Source of the DNA: Streptomyces sp. man185
GTDB lineage: Bacteria > Actinomycetota > Actinomycetes > Streptomycetales > Streptomycetaceae
Direction: 5' to 3'
DNA: 64,000 bases
NCBI GenBank assembly: GCA_002551355.1
Contig: NTHE01000036.1
Coordinates: forward strand, 16,001-80,000
A program made the translations under genes and the position numbers. The notes beneath the pieces were generated by a model. It saw nothing but the letters and a program-made list of their open reading frames with translations. It was not told the origin of the DNA and did not search any database. Below, piece after piece: positions 24,881-32,460 of the stretch (its first letter is position 1; each line of letters opens with the position of its first letter).

Positions 24881-26572
24881 GTGGACCCGGTGATCGTCGT
24901 CGGCGCCGGGCCCGTCGGCCTGACGCTGTCGCTGGCCCTCGCCGCCCAGGGCGTCCCCTCGATCGTCCTCGACGAGGGCCCCGGCGCGGAGGAACCCCGT
25001 CCCGCCCGCACGGTCGTGCTGCGCGAGGACACCGCCGACCTGGTGGGCCGCCTCGGCTGCCGGGAGCTGGACCGGGTCGGACTTCGCTGGGCCGGCTGGC
25101 GTTCGATGCGCCGGAAGCAACTGGTCCGGGACGTGCCGCTGAGCGGGGGCCGGGCGGACGAGGACGGCGAGCCGCTCTCCGGGCTCCTGCCCGCGCCACT
25201 GCACCTGCCGCAGCACGAGCTGAGCGCCGCGCTGCGTGCGGCGGTGGACAAGGAACCGCTGGCCCGACTGGTGCCGATGAGCCGGATCGACACGTTGGAG
25301 CAGGACCCCGACGGCATCACGGTGCACACCAGGGAGCCGGGATCGACCTGGTGGCGCGGGAGCTATCTGGTCGGCTGCGACGGCGCCCGGTCGACCGTGC
25401 GCAAGCTGCTGGACATCCGGTTCCCCGGTCGTACGTCGGTGGAACGGCATGCCGTCGCCGCGCTCCGGGCCGAACTGCCCTGGCCGGACGTGGCCGTGTC
25501 GCACCGGCAGCCTCCCTGGCGGACCGGGGGCGCCGAGATCTCCGCGCGACCGCTGCCGGACGGCGTCTGGCGGCTGGACTGGCTGCTGCCGCCGCGCGGC
25601 GAACTGGTCACCCCCGAAGCGCTGATCACCCGGGTCAGGGACACCCTGGGCGGCTGGTGCGGCGAGACCCCGGCGTACGAACTGCTGGACACCGGCGTCC
25701 ACACCCTCCACCACCGGCTCGCCCGGCGCTGGCGCAAGCAGCGCGCCTTCCTGGCGGGGGACGCGGCGCACCTGCTGGGCGCGCTGGGCACGCAGGGGCT
25801 GGACGAGGGGATCCGGGACGCCGAGAACCTGGCCTGGAAGCTGGCCCACGCCTGGCACCACGGTCCGGCGGAGCATCTGCTCGACAGCTATCAGGCGGAG
25901 CGCCGGGCCGCGGTGGCCGCCCGGCTGCGCGCCGCCGATCAGTCGCTGCCGATACTGCGCGGTGGAGGTGGTCTGCGAACCCTTGTCCCGGGCGCCGCAC
26001 GCGGTCACGACACCCTGCTCGCCGACGCCCATGTGGGCCGCGGAGCACTGGGTGCGCCCCCTTCGTACTCGCACTCCCCCCTTGCGCCTCCGCACGCCGA
26101 GGCGCACACCGCTGTCGGTACGCCCCCCGGTGCGCCGGTCGCCGACGTACCGGTGACCGCGCCGGACGGAACGACGGCGCGGCTGCGGGAGCGGCTCGGA
26201 CAGGGCCATCCGCTGGTGGTCCTGGTCGCGCCGGGAACCGGTGTCTGGGACCGGCGGCACTGGCAGACCGCGGGGGTCATGCCCCGCCTCACGGACGCCG
26301 TGGCGGCGCTCCCCGGTACGACGGAGCTGCTGGTCACCGAGAGCTACCCCGGAGCATCGGCCCACACCGTCCTGCTGGTCAGGCCGGACGGGCATCTGGT
26401 GGCGGCCTTCGGCGGCGTACGGCCCGCGGAACTGTTCGCCGCGGCGCAGGCCGCGCTGGGCGGCGCGCCCCGTGGTGCGCGGGAGCGCGCGGAGGCGGAC
26501 GAGGAGGAGGGCGCGGGCGAGGAGCGGCGCCGGGCCAGGGTCCACGCCGACGGGACCGCCGGCCGCCACTGA
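24881..26572 (+). CDS. FAD-dependent aromatic monooxygenase (PheA/TfdB-like)
   Basis: 563 aa from GTG 24881, which has GGAGGGAAC upstream and places the FAD-binding VVGAGPVGLTLSLALAAQG at the very N-terminus, as in the family. Other landmarks: VGCDGARSTVRKLLD (the DG motif, for FAD and NADPH) and FLAGDAAHLLGALGTQGLDEG (GD motif, ribose binding). The C-terminal 110 residues form the thioredoxin-like domain typical of phenol hydroxylase and RdmE-type enzymes. Such enzymes hydroxylate phenols or polyketides. No aromatic-catabolism or antibiotic genes are adjacent, so the substrate is unknown. It is monocistronic, 176 bp after gluD. Confidence 0.88.
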   Translation: MDPVIVVGAGPVGLTLSLALAAQGVPSIVLDEGPGAEEPRPARTVVLREDTADLVGRLGCRELDRVGLRWAGWRSMRRKQLVRDVPLSGGRADEDGEPLSGLLPAPLHLPQHELSAALRAAVDKEPLARLVPMSRIDTLEQDPDGITVHTREPGSTWWRGSYLVGCDGARSTVRKLLDIRFPGRTSVERHAVAALRAELPWPDVAVSHRQPPWRTGGAEISARPLPDGVWRLDWLLPPRGELVTPEALITRVRDTLGGWCGETPAYELLDTGVHTLHHRLARRWRKQRAFLAGDAAHLLGALGTQGLDEGIRDAENLAWKLAHAWHHGPAEHLLDSYQAERRAAVAARLRAADQSLPILRGGGGLRTLVPGAARGHDTLLADAHVGRGALGAPPSYSHSPLAPPHAEAHTAVGTPPGAPVADVPVTAPDGTTARLRERLGQGHPLVVLVAPGTGVWDRRHWQTAGVMPRLTDAVAALPGTTELLVTESYPGASAHTVLLVRPDGHLVAAFGGVRPAELFAAAQAALGGAPRGARERAEADEEEGAGEERRRARVHADGTAGRH

Positions 26573-26619
26573 CCGATGGCCCGTCGCGGACGTGTCGACC
26601 GTGACGGGCACGCATCACA

Positions 26620-26648
26620 TTGACCGCCATCGGCACGCATGGTGTACT
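26620..26648 (+). promoter_or_regulatory. Promoter for a leaderless leader peptide
   Basis: TTGACC at 26620-26625, a 17-bp spacer, then TGTACT at 26643-26648. Seven bases later is the ATG at 26656, the expected transcription start, so the message would begin with the start codon. There is no Shine-Dalgarno sequence in front of that ATG, which fits. Confidence 0.6.
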
Positions 26649-26655
26649 CCAGATC

Positions 26656-26742
26656 ATGACCGACACCGATGTGCGCCTGTGGCGGAGGGTCCATATGGAC
26701 CTCGTCCGTTACGCGGGCTGCGTGTGTCGCCCGTCCTGCTGA
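26656..26742 (+). CDS. Cys-rich leader peptide upstream of cysteine dioxygenase
   Basis: 28 aa, sequence begins MTDTDVRLWRRVHMDLV and ends in GCVCRPSC, so three of the last seven codons are Cys and the last sense codon before TGA is Cys. It appears to be read from a leaderless transcript (see the promoter entry). An internal ATG at 26695 with GGAGGG five bases ahead would give a 15-aa form with the same Cys end. A hairpin with a bulged base (26757-26785) begins 14 nt after the stop and the cysteine dioxygenase gene starts at 26816. Ribosome pausing at Cys codons when cysteine is scarce is the likely signal; Cys-rich attenuator peptides of this kind are known in actinobacteria. Attenuation here is inferred, not shown. 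Confidence 0.7.
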   Translation: MTDTDVRLWRRVHMDLVRYAGCVCRPSC

Positions 26743-26815
26743 ATCGCCTCCCTCCGCCGGTCCGTGCCGCTTTCCGCACGGCCGGAACCCCGCGCGAACT
26801 CTCAGGACGGTCCTC

Positions 26816-27382
26816 GTGTCTTCCCCTCACTCCGCCGTACCCACGGCATCCTTCGTGCCCTCTCCTTCCACCCCGGTGTCCTCTCCCGCCGCGCCGACGG
26901 TCGCGGAGCTGCTGGACTTCGTCCGCCGCACCGCCCGGGACGAGGCGCTCGTCGCCTCGTTGCCCCTCGACCCGGAGGGCCGCACCTGGATCCGGCTCGA
27001 CGGCCCCGGCGGCAGCGAGGCGTGGCTGATCGGATGGCCGCCGGGCACCGGCACGGGCTGGCACGATCACGCCGACTCGATCGGCGCGTTCACCACGGCG
27101 GCCGGCGCCCTCAAGGAACACTCCCTGGCCGTGCGGCTGCCCACCGACGGCTGGAGGACGCTGGAGCTGACGGAGGGAGTGGACCGGTCGAGGGAGTTGG
27201 CGACCGGTCAGGGCAGGGCCTTCGGCCAGAACCACGTCCATGAGGTCCTGAACGAATCCGAGGACGTGCACGCGGTCTCCGTCCATGCCTACTACCCGCC
27301 GCTGCCGCGGATCCGCCGGTTCAGCCGCACCGGTGCGGTGCTCCGGCTGGAGCAGACCGAGAGCCCGGAGGACTGGCAGTGA
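26816..27382 (+). CDS. Cysteine dioxygenase (type I, cupin)
   Basis: 188 aa from GTG 26816 (AGGACGG seven bases ahead). Oxidises cysteine to cysteine sulfinate with a mononuclear Fe(II). The three iron-binding His are the two in GTGWHDHADSIGAF (residues about 82-84) and the one in FGQNHVHEVLN near 140; the conserved C-terminal Tyr is in VHAYYPPLPRI. The N-terminal 35 residues are Ser/Pro-rich and probably disordered. The Gly of the usual GxHxH reads TGWHDH, normal for bacterial enzymes. Preceded by a Cys-rich leader peptide and overlapping the rhodanese gene by four bases, it seems to belong to a cysteine-disposal unit. Confidence 0.92.
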   Translation: MSSPHSAVPTASFVPSPSTPVSSPAAPTVAELLDFVRRTARDEALVASLPLDPEGRTWIRLDGPGGSEAWLIGWPPGTGTGWHDHADSIGAFTTAAGALKEHSLAVRLPTDGWRTLELTEGVDRSRELATGQGRAFGQNHVHEVLNESEDVHAVSVHAYYPPLPRIRRFSRTGAVLRLEQTESPEDWQ

Positions 27383-27825
27383 GCGAGAACCGGAGCACGA
27401 GCGGTACGGAGGCCGCCGTGGCGGAGGCCTCTGTGCCGGTGGGCATCGACGATCTGCTGGAGCGGGTCAGGGCCGGCTACGACCGGATCGACCCGCGCGA
27501 GGCCGCCGCGGCGGCGGAGTCCGGGGCCTTGCTGGTGGACATCCGGTACGCCGCACTCCGCGACCGGGACGGACTGATCCCGGGCGCGCTGGTCGTCGAA
27601 CGCAACGAGCTGGAATGGCGGCTCGACCCGCAGGGCAGCCACCGCGTGCCCGAGGCGGTCGACCACGACCTCACGGTCGTCGTCATCTGCAACGAGGGAT
27701 ACGCCTCCAGCCTCGCGGTCGCCTCGCTGCGCCAGCTGGGACTGCACCGGGCCACCGACCTGATCGGCGGCTTCCAGGCGTGGCGCGCGACGGGACTCCC
27801 GGTCATCTCTCCGTCCGAGGCCTGA
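27379..27825 (+). CDS. Rhodanese-like sulfurtransferase
   Basis: 148 aa, single rhodanese domain (about 30-145): DPREAAAAAESGALLVDIR, then GLIPGALVVERNELEWRL and the active loop with Cys in VVICNEGYASSLA near residue 104. The six-residue loop CNEGYAS has the length of sulfurtransferases rather than of phosphatases. GTG start overlaps the dioxygenase stop (GTGA), so it is translationally coupled. It probably handles sulfane sulfur or sulfite produced when cysteine is broken down; the exact acceptor cannot be read from sequence. Confidence 0.9.
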   Translation: MSENRSTSGTEAAVAEASVPVGIDDLLERVRAGYDRIDPREAAAAAESGALLVDIRYAALRDRDGLIPGALVVERNELEWRLDPQGSHRVPEAVDHDLTVVVICNEGYASSLAVASLRQLGLHRATDLIGGFQAWRATGLPVISPSEA

Positions 27826-27829
27826 GCCC

Positions 27830-27857
27830 CGGGCCCCGGCGCCTGCCCCGGGGCCCG
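27830..27857 (+). terminator. Hairpin terminator of the CDO-rhodanese operon
   Basis: 10-bp stem CGGGCCCCGG / CCGGGGCCCG with an 8-nt loop, 4 nt after the rhodanese stop. Confidence 0.75.
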
Positions 27858-27985
27858 ACTGCCCCCGCTCCGTCTCCGTCTCCGGGCAGCCACACACCCG
27901 AACGCCACGTTCCACTGGAGCAATCGCCGTGCGTGACCGACATTCGCCTCACACAGAGGACCGAAATGTACGGAGATGACCACAC

Positions 27986-28654
27986 ATGGCGATCGCTGTC
28001 CTCACCCCCGAACAGCTCGACGGCCAGGCCTCCCGACTGCACGACACCCAGACGTGGCAGCAGATCGTCACGGGCTGGGAGAACACCGCCCCCGAACCCG
28101 GGCCCACCCCGGCGGACCCGACGTCCGCGCGGCCCGCAGACCCTGCGGAACTCTCGCCCGCCCCCGCATCCGCACGGCCCTCGGACTGGCGGAGCCTGCT
28201 GTCCGTACCCGTGGACCGGCTGATCGACGACACCCTGCGGACGCTGCCCGCGTCGGTCCCGCGCGAGCGTCCACTGCCCGGCCGGCTGGGTGCGATGCTG
28301 CCCGACCGCGTCCACCTCTGGCGGCGGGTCGGTCAGGGTGACCTGCGCCCCTCGACCCATCTCGGCTACGCGCGGCAGATCCTGGCCGAGTGGGGCTGGC
28401 AGAACACCCCGTACCGGCTGCGGAACGCCCGTGGCGCCCGCTGCGTCTGCGGCGCCCTGATCTCGGCGCACCGCCTCGGCTACGGCTCCCTCGACACCGT
28501 GGACCGGGCCGGCGCCTGGCTGATCACGGAGCTGCGCGCGCAGGGGTGGACGGGGCTGATCGGCCCCTGGAACCGCCATCCGGGCCGCACCGCCGCCGAC
28601 GCGCTGGCCCTCCTCGACGCCACCATCCGCCGCGCGTCCCTGGCCGGACAGTGA
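27986..28654 (+). CDS. Conserved Streptomyces protein of unknown function
   Basis: 222 aa. CGGAGATG nine bases before ATG. A Pro/Ala-rich low-complexity stretch (about residues 33-65) splits a short N-terminal part from a compact C-terminal domain containing WGWQNTPYRLRNARGARC, a CxC pair with GALISAHRLGYG, and WTGLIGPWNRHPGRT. This arrangement (a Cys-rich xCxCGA motif followed by a conserved NxxPGRT) recurs in Streptomyces proteins annotated only as domains of unknown function. No enzyme family is recognised; the two Cys could bind metal, but only two are present. It stands alone between the rhodanese and recX. Confidence 0.78.
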   Translation: MAIAVLTPEQLDGQASRLHDTQTWQQIVTGWENTAPEPGPTPADPTSARPADPAELSPAPASARPSDWRSLLSVPVDRLIDDTLRTLPASVPRERPLPGRLGAMLPDRVHLWRRVGQGDLRPSTHLGYARQILAEWGWQNTPYRLRNARGARCVCGALISAHRLGYGSLDTVDRAGAWLITELRAQGWTGLIGPWNRHPGRTAADALALLDATIRRASLAGQ

Positions 28655-28684
28655 TCACGGCACGCCGACCGGCGGAGGCCACTG

Positions 28685-28770
28685 CTTGAAAGGCTCATCC
28701 AGGCTCGTGCCAGAAAGGCTCGCGTCGACGGCATCAGGAAGGCTCCTGTCGGCTGCTGTCAGAAGGGCTC
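28685..28770. repeat. Degenerate ~24-bp tandem repeats at the recX 3' end
   Basis: Four copies of a unit around CAGAA(A/G)GGCTC, with GGCTC at 28692, 28718, 28741 and 28766 (plus a partial at 28702). The last copy is the end of recX (codons EPF and the stop); the others lie just downstream of the gene and repeat the same stop-codon context. Confidence 0.7.
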
Positions 28771-29511
28771 GTCCAGACCTTCCGTGTCCTCGCCCTCCTC
28801 CTCCAGCGCCTGACGCACCACCCGCAGGGCCATGCCCTCTCCGTATCCCTTGCGTGCGAGCATCCCCGCCAGACGACGCAGCCGCTTGTCCCGGTCCAGG
28901 CCTCGTGTCGAGCGGAGCTTGCGGCCCACGAGCTCGCGCGCCGTCTCCTCCTCCTGGTCCGAGTCGAGCTGCCCGACCGCCTCGTCGATCACGGCGGAGT
29001 CCACGCCCTTCGTCCGCAGCTCACGAACGAGGGCGCGGCGCGCGAGCCCCCGGCCGTGGTGCCGGGACTCCACCCATGCCCCGGCGAACGCCGCGTCGTC
29101 GATCAGCCCGACGTCCTCGAAGCGCGCGAGCACTTCCTCGGCCGCCTCGTCCGGGATCTCTCGCTTGCGCAGGGCGTCCGCGAGCTGCTTGCGCGTTCGC
29201 GGCGTCCCGGTGAGCAGCCGCAGGCAGATGTTGCGCGCCTGCTCGACCGGATCACGCGGCTCCCCCTTCTCGGCCCTCGACGAGGAAGGGGAGCCGCTGC
29301 CTCTGGTGCCGGAGCGGGCACGACGGCCCGCCCCCTCGCCGAATCCGCTCGCGCCGCCCGCTCCCCCGCGTGAACGGCGCCCGGACCGCATCCCGGCATC
29401 GTCCGCCGACGCCCCCCGCGCGGCAGCGGACGCCTCGGCGGCCCCGTAGCCGGATCCGGGGTCGCCGCCGGGCTCGGCAGGGCTGCCCGGCCACTCCGTA
29501 CGTCGTGTCAC
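28759..29511 (-). CDS. recX: Regulatory protein RecX
   Basis: 250 aa modulator that inhibits RecA filament growth. The first 80 residues are an Arg/Gly/Ser-rich low-complexity extension typical of Streptomyces RecX; the three tandem three-helix repeats follow (about 88-250), with QARNICLRLLTGTPRTRKQL, FEDVGLIDDAAFAGAWVES and RRLAGMLARKGYGEGMALRV. GTG start at 29511, three bases after the recA stop, so it is co-transcribed and probably coupled with recA. Confidence 0.95.
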   Translation of the reverse strand: MTRRTEWPGSPAEPGGDPGSGYGAAEASAAARGASADDAGMRSGRRSRGGAGGASGFGEGAGRRARSGTRGSGSPSSSRAEKGEPRDPVEQARNICLRLLTGTPRTRKQLADALRKREIPDEAAEEVLARFEDVGLIDDAAFAGAWVESRHHGRGLARRALVRELRTKGVDSAVIDEAVGQLDSDQEEETARELVGRKLRSTRGLDRDKRLRRLAGMLARKGYGEGMALRVVRQALEEEGEDTEGLDEPF

Positions 29512-29514
29512 GGC

Positions 29515-30639
29515 CTAGCTCTTGGCCGCCGCGGTCTTGGCCGGCTTGGCCTTGGCGGCCGCGGTGGTCGCCGGCTTAGCCGCCCCGTCGGCCGCCGGTG
29601 CCGCAGCGGCGTCCGCGGCAGGCTCGCCGGCAGCGTCGTCCGGACGGACGCCGACACCCAGCTTCTCCAGGATCTTCTTCTCGATCTCATTGGCGAGGTC
29701 GGGGTTGTCCTTGAGGAAGTTGCGGGCGTTCTCCTTGCCCTGGCCGAGCTGATCGCCCTCGTACGTGTACCACGCGCCGGCCTTGCGGACGAAGCCGTGC
29801 TCCACGCCCATGTCGATCAGTCCGCCCTCGCGGCTGATGCCCTGGCCGTAGAGGATGTCGAACTCCGCCTGCTTGAACGGCGGGGCGACCTTGTTCTTGA
29901 CGACCTTGACGCGGGTGCGGTTACCGACCGCGTCGGTGCCGTCCTTGAGCGTCTCGATACGGCGGATGTCGAGGCGCACCGAGGCGTAGAACTTCAGCGC
30001 CCGGCCACCGGTGGTGGTCTCCGGGGAGCCGAACATCACGCCGATCTTCTCGCGGAGCTGGTTGATGAAGATCGCGGTGGTCTTGGACTGGTTGAGCGCA
30101 CTGGTGATCTTGCGGAGGGCCTGGCTCATCAGACGGGCCTGGAGACCCACGTGCGAGTCGCCCATCTCGCCCTCGATCTCCGCACGGGGCACCAGGGCCG
30201 CCACGGAGTCGATGACGATCAGGTCCAGGGCGCCGGAACGCACCAGCATGTCGACGATCTCCAGCGCCTGCTCGCCGTTGTCCGGCTGGGACAGGATGAG
30301 GTTGTCGATGTCGACGCCGAGCTTCTTCGCGTACTCGGGGTCGAGGGCGTGCTCGGCGTCGATGAACGCCACCGAGCCGCCGAGCTTCTGCGCGTTCGCC
30401 ACGGCGTGCAGCGTCAGCGTCGTCTTACCGGAGGACTCCGGTCCGTACACCTCCACCACGCGGCCGCGCGGCAGACCACCGACGCCGAGGGCGACGTCGA
30501 GGGCGGTCGATCCCGTGGGGATGACCTCGATGGGCTCGTTCGGCCGCTCGCCGAGGCGCATCACCGCGCCCTTGCCGAACTGTCGTTCAATCTGTGCGAG
30601 TGCGGCGTCCAGCGCCTTCTCGCGGTCGGTTCCTGCCAT
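29515..30639 (-). CDS. recA: Recombinase RecA
   Basis: 374 aa. ATG 30639 is chosen (MAGTDREKALD) with GGGTGG upstream; further upstream codons are leader. Walker A GPESSGKTT near residue 70, LILSQPDNGEQALEI, the L1/L2 DNA loops (GEMGDSHVGLQARLMSQAL; SPETTTGGRALKFY) and a C-terminal Ala/Lys-rich tail of about 45 residues (histone-like AAKAKPAKTAAAKS). Strand exchange and activation of LexA cleavage. Upstream are two distinct damage promoters: a LexA-box promoter at 30777-30806 and a RecA-independent one at 30683-30705. Operon with recX. Confidence 0.98.
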   Translation of the reverse strand: MAGTDREKALDAALAQIERQFGKGAVMRLGERPNEPIEVIPTGSTALDVALGVGGLPRGRVVEVYGPESSGKTTLTLHAVANAQKLGGSVAFIDAEHALDPEYAKKLGVDIDNLILSQPDNGEQALEIVDMLVRSGALDLIVIDSVAALVPRAEIEGEMGDSHVGLQARLMSQALRKITSALNQSKTTAIFINQLREKIGVMFGSPETTTGGRALKFYASVRLDIRRIETLKDGTDAVGNRTRVKVVKNKVAPPFKQAEFDILYGQGISREGGLIDMGVEHGFVRKAGAWYTYEGDQLGQGKENARNFLKDNPDLANEIEKKILEKLGVGVRPDDAAGEPAADAAAAPAADGAAKPATTAAAKAKPAKTAAAKS

Positions 30640-30682
30640 GGGTTCCACCCGATTTGCTTGAGTCGATCGCTTCACGTCACAG

Positions 30683-30705
30683 ACGCTAACCCCTGCCACT
30701 GACAA
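30683..30705 (-). promoter_or_regulatory. RecA-independent (PafBC-type) damage promoter of recA
   Basis: On the minus strand: TTGTCAGTG, 8 nt, TAGCGT. This matches the RecA-NDp consensus (TTGTCRGTG-N8-TAnnnT) known from mycobacteria and bound with PafBC. Expected start near 30676, leaving a 5' UTR of about 37 nt to the recA ATG. Confidence 0.78.
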
Positions 30706-30776
30706 TGGGCCTCGACGTCCTCCCGACCTGTGGACAACTCCACGGGCCGGGCCCGGGAAAACCCGGCCGGAATCCC

Positions 30777-30806
30777 ATCAGAATGGATGTTCGATTTTCG
30801 TGTCAA
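30777..30806 (-). promoter_or_regulatory. LexA-controlled distal promoter of recA
   Basis: On the minus strand: TTGACA (30806-30801), an 18-bp spacer, TCTGAT (30782-30777). A LexA box CGAACATCCATTC (30793-30781) overlaps the spacer and the -10. GAACATCCATTC is the SOS box described in front of Streptomyces recA; it differs from the ideal GAAC-N4-GTTC in one position. Confidence 0.75.
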
Positions 30807-30830
30807 GCGCACCACGCGGACTGCCGGCCA

Positions 30831-31265
30831 TCACGACGCGAGCGTCGTGGGCCGCGCGTCGGCCGGTTCCGCCGGGCGCCTCGTCCAGCCCGCACCCCTC
30901 AGCCACGCGAGGGAGAAGAGGCCGGCTGCGGCCATGACGACGGCCGCGATGTGCATTCCGTGCGTGAAGGCGTCGCGCGTGGCCGCCAGCACGGCATCAG
31001 CGGTCTCGCCGGGCAGCTGGGCCGCGACGACCGCCGCACCGCCCAGCGTTTCGCGCACGGCTTCGGCCTGCGGCACGCCGGAGGGCAGCGCGTCGGTCAT
31101 GTCCCGGCTGTAGACCGGCGCGCCGATGGACCCGAGGATGGCCATCCCCAACGCTCCGCCGAACTCCTGGCCCGATTCCAGCACCGCTGCGGCTGACCCC
31201 GCACGCTCCGGAGGGGCCGCACCGGGGGCGAGCTCGTTGGCGAGGGCCATGGCCAGGACTCCTGG
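30831..31265 (-). pseudogene. 3' remnant of an MFS drug-efflux gene
   Basis: Only the C-terminal part of a DHA2 (14-TM) multidrug transporter is left: MALANELAPGAAPPERAGSA, then ESGQEFGGALGMAILGSIG and a last hydrophobic segment GMHIAAVVMAAAGLFSLAWL. The family normally has about 450-500 residues; about 145 match here. Upstream of 31265 the frame encodes unrelated residues and then meets the promoter of the plus-strand SDR, so the first two thirds are gone. No ribosome site is visible. Taken as a decaying remnant. Confidence 0.75.
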
Positions 31266-31390
31266 CAGCAACACCGGCGTGCTGTTCCGTTCCCGCTCCG
31301 ACCTCCCACCCACGCCCGGGCACGCACGCACGCCTGACCGTATAGCCGCACACGTGCACATTCGGTCCCATAAACCTATATTCGACCGAT

Positions 31391-32344
31391 ATGAGAACGA
31401 CTGCGAAGCCCGGAACGCCGGACGGAGGGCAGACCTCCGGGCCCGACCTGGCCGGCCGTGTGGCGCTCGTCGCCGGAGGCACCCGCGGGGCCGGGAGAGG
31501 GACAGCCGTCCAGCTCGGCGCCGCCGGGGCGACCGTCTACGTGACCGGCCGTACCAGTGGCTCCGAGCGCTCCGAGATGGACCGGCCCGAAACGATCGAG
31601 GAGACCGCGGCCCTGGTCGACGCGGCGGGCGGGCGGGGGATCGCCGTGCAGGTCGACCATCTGGTTCCCGACCGGGTCAGGGCGCTCGTGGCCCGCATCG
31701 CGAACGAGCAGGGAGCCCTGCACATCCTGGTGAACGACATCTGGGGCGCCGAGATCGAGTGGGGAAAGCCGGTGTGGGAGTCGTCGCTCGACATCGGGCT
31801 GCACACGCTGCGGCTGGCCGTCGACACCCACGCCATCACCAGCCACTTCGCGCTGCCGCTGCTGATCGAGACACCGGGCGGCCTGGTCGTCGAGATGACC
31901 GACGGGACGGACGAGTACAACGCGTCCCACTACCGTGTCTCGTTCTTCTACGACCTGGCCAAGGCCGCGGTGAACCGGATGGCCTTCGCCCTCGGCCGTG
32001 AACTCGCGCCGCACCGCGCGACGGCTGTGTCGCTCACCCCGGGCTGGCTCCGGTCCGAGGCCATGCTCCAGGCCCACGGGGTGACCGAGGCCACCTGGCG
32101 CGACGCCGTCGCGCACACGCCCCACTTCGCGATCTCCGAGTCCCCCGCGTACGTCGGCCGTGCCGTGGCCGCCCTCGCCGGCGATCCGGAGGTGGCCCGC
32201 TGGAACGGCAGGTCGCTCTCCAGCGGACAGCTCGCCCAGGTGTACGGCTTCACCGATGTGGACGGGAGCCGGCCCGATGCCTGGCGGTATCTGGCCGAGG
32301 TCCAGGACCCGGGCCTGCCGGCCGATGTGACGGGGTATCGCTGA
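31391..32344 (+). CDS. SDR family oxidoreductase
   Basis: 317 aa. Rossmann N-terminus VALVAGGTRGAGRGTAVQLG (nucleotide-binding TGxxxGxG, first residue A), VTGRTSGSERSEM (the Arg after the second strand suggests NADP(H)), and catalytic YDLAKAA with the usual Tyr and Lys; the expected Ser position holds Thr (EMTDGTDEYN). Length is above the classical 250 because of extra loops around residues 50-90 and 165-195. No Shine-Dalgarno site, but TATATT at 31377-31382 stands 8 bases ahead of the ATG, which would give a leaderless message. It is flanked by the MFS remnant and by a repeat cluster at its 3' end. Confidence 0.87.
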   Translation: MRTTAKPGTPDGGQTSGPDLAGRVALVAGGTRGAGRGTAVQLGAAGATVYVTGRTSGSERSEMDRPETIEETAALVDAAGGRGIAVQVDHLVPDRVRALVARIANEQGALHILVNDIWGAEIEWGKPVWESSLDIGLHTLRLAVDTHAITSHFALPLLIETPGGLVVEMTDGTDEYNASHYRVSFFYDLAKAAVNRMAFALGRELAPHRATAVSLTPGWLRSEAMLQAHGVTEATWRDAVAHTPHFAISESPAYVGRAVAALAGDPEVARWNGRSLSSGQLAQVYGFTDVDGSRPDAWRYLAEVQDPGLPADVTGYR

Positions 32345-32460
32345 GGCCGAATGCTGTGGCCCGGCTACCGCTGAAGGCCGGCTGCTGGGCCGGCCGGCGC
32401 TGAGGCGCCCCCTGCGACGGCTACCGCTGAGGCGCCCCCTGCGACGGCTACCGCTGGGGC
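32335..32460. repeat. Repeat cluster at the convergent ends of the SDR and AI-2E genes
   Basis: About five copies of a unit centred on TACCGCTGAGGCG: at the SDR stop (32335-32345), near 32365, near 32398, then two exact 27-bp units at 32399-32425 and 32426-32452 and a degenerate one to about 32478. Each complete copy supplies TGA on the plus strand (the SDR stop context) and TAG on the minus strand (the AI-2E context, Gln-Arg-stop). Confidence 0.8.
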
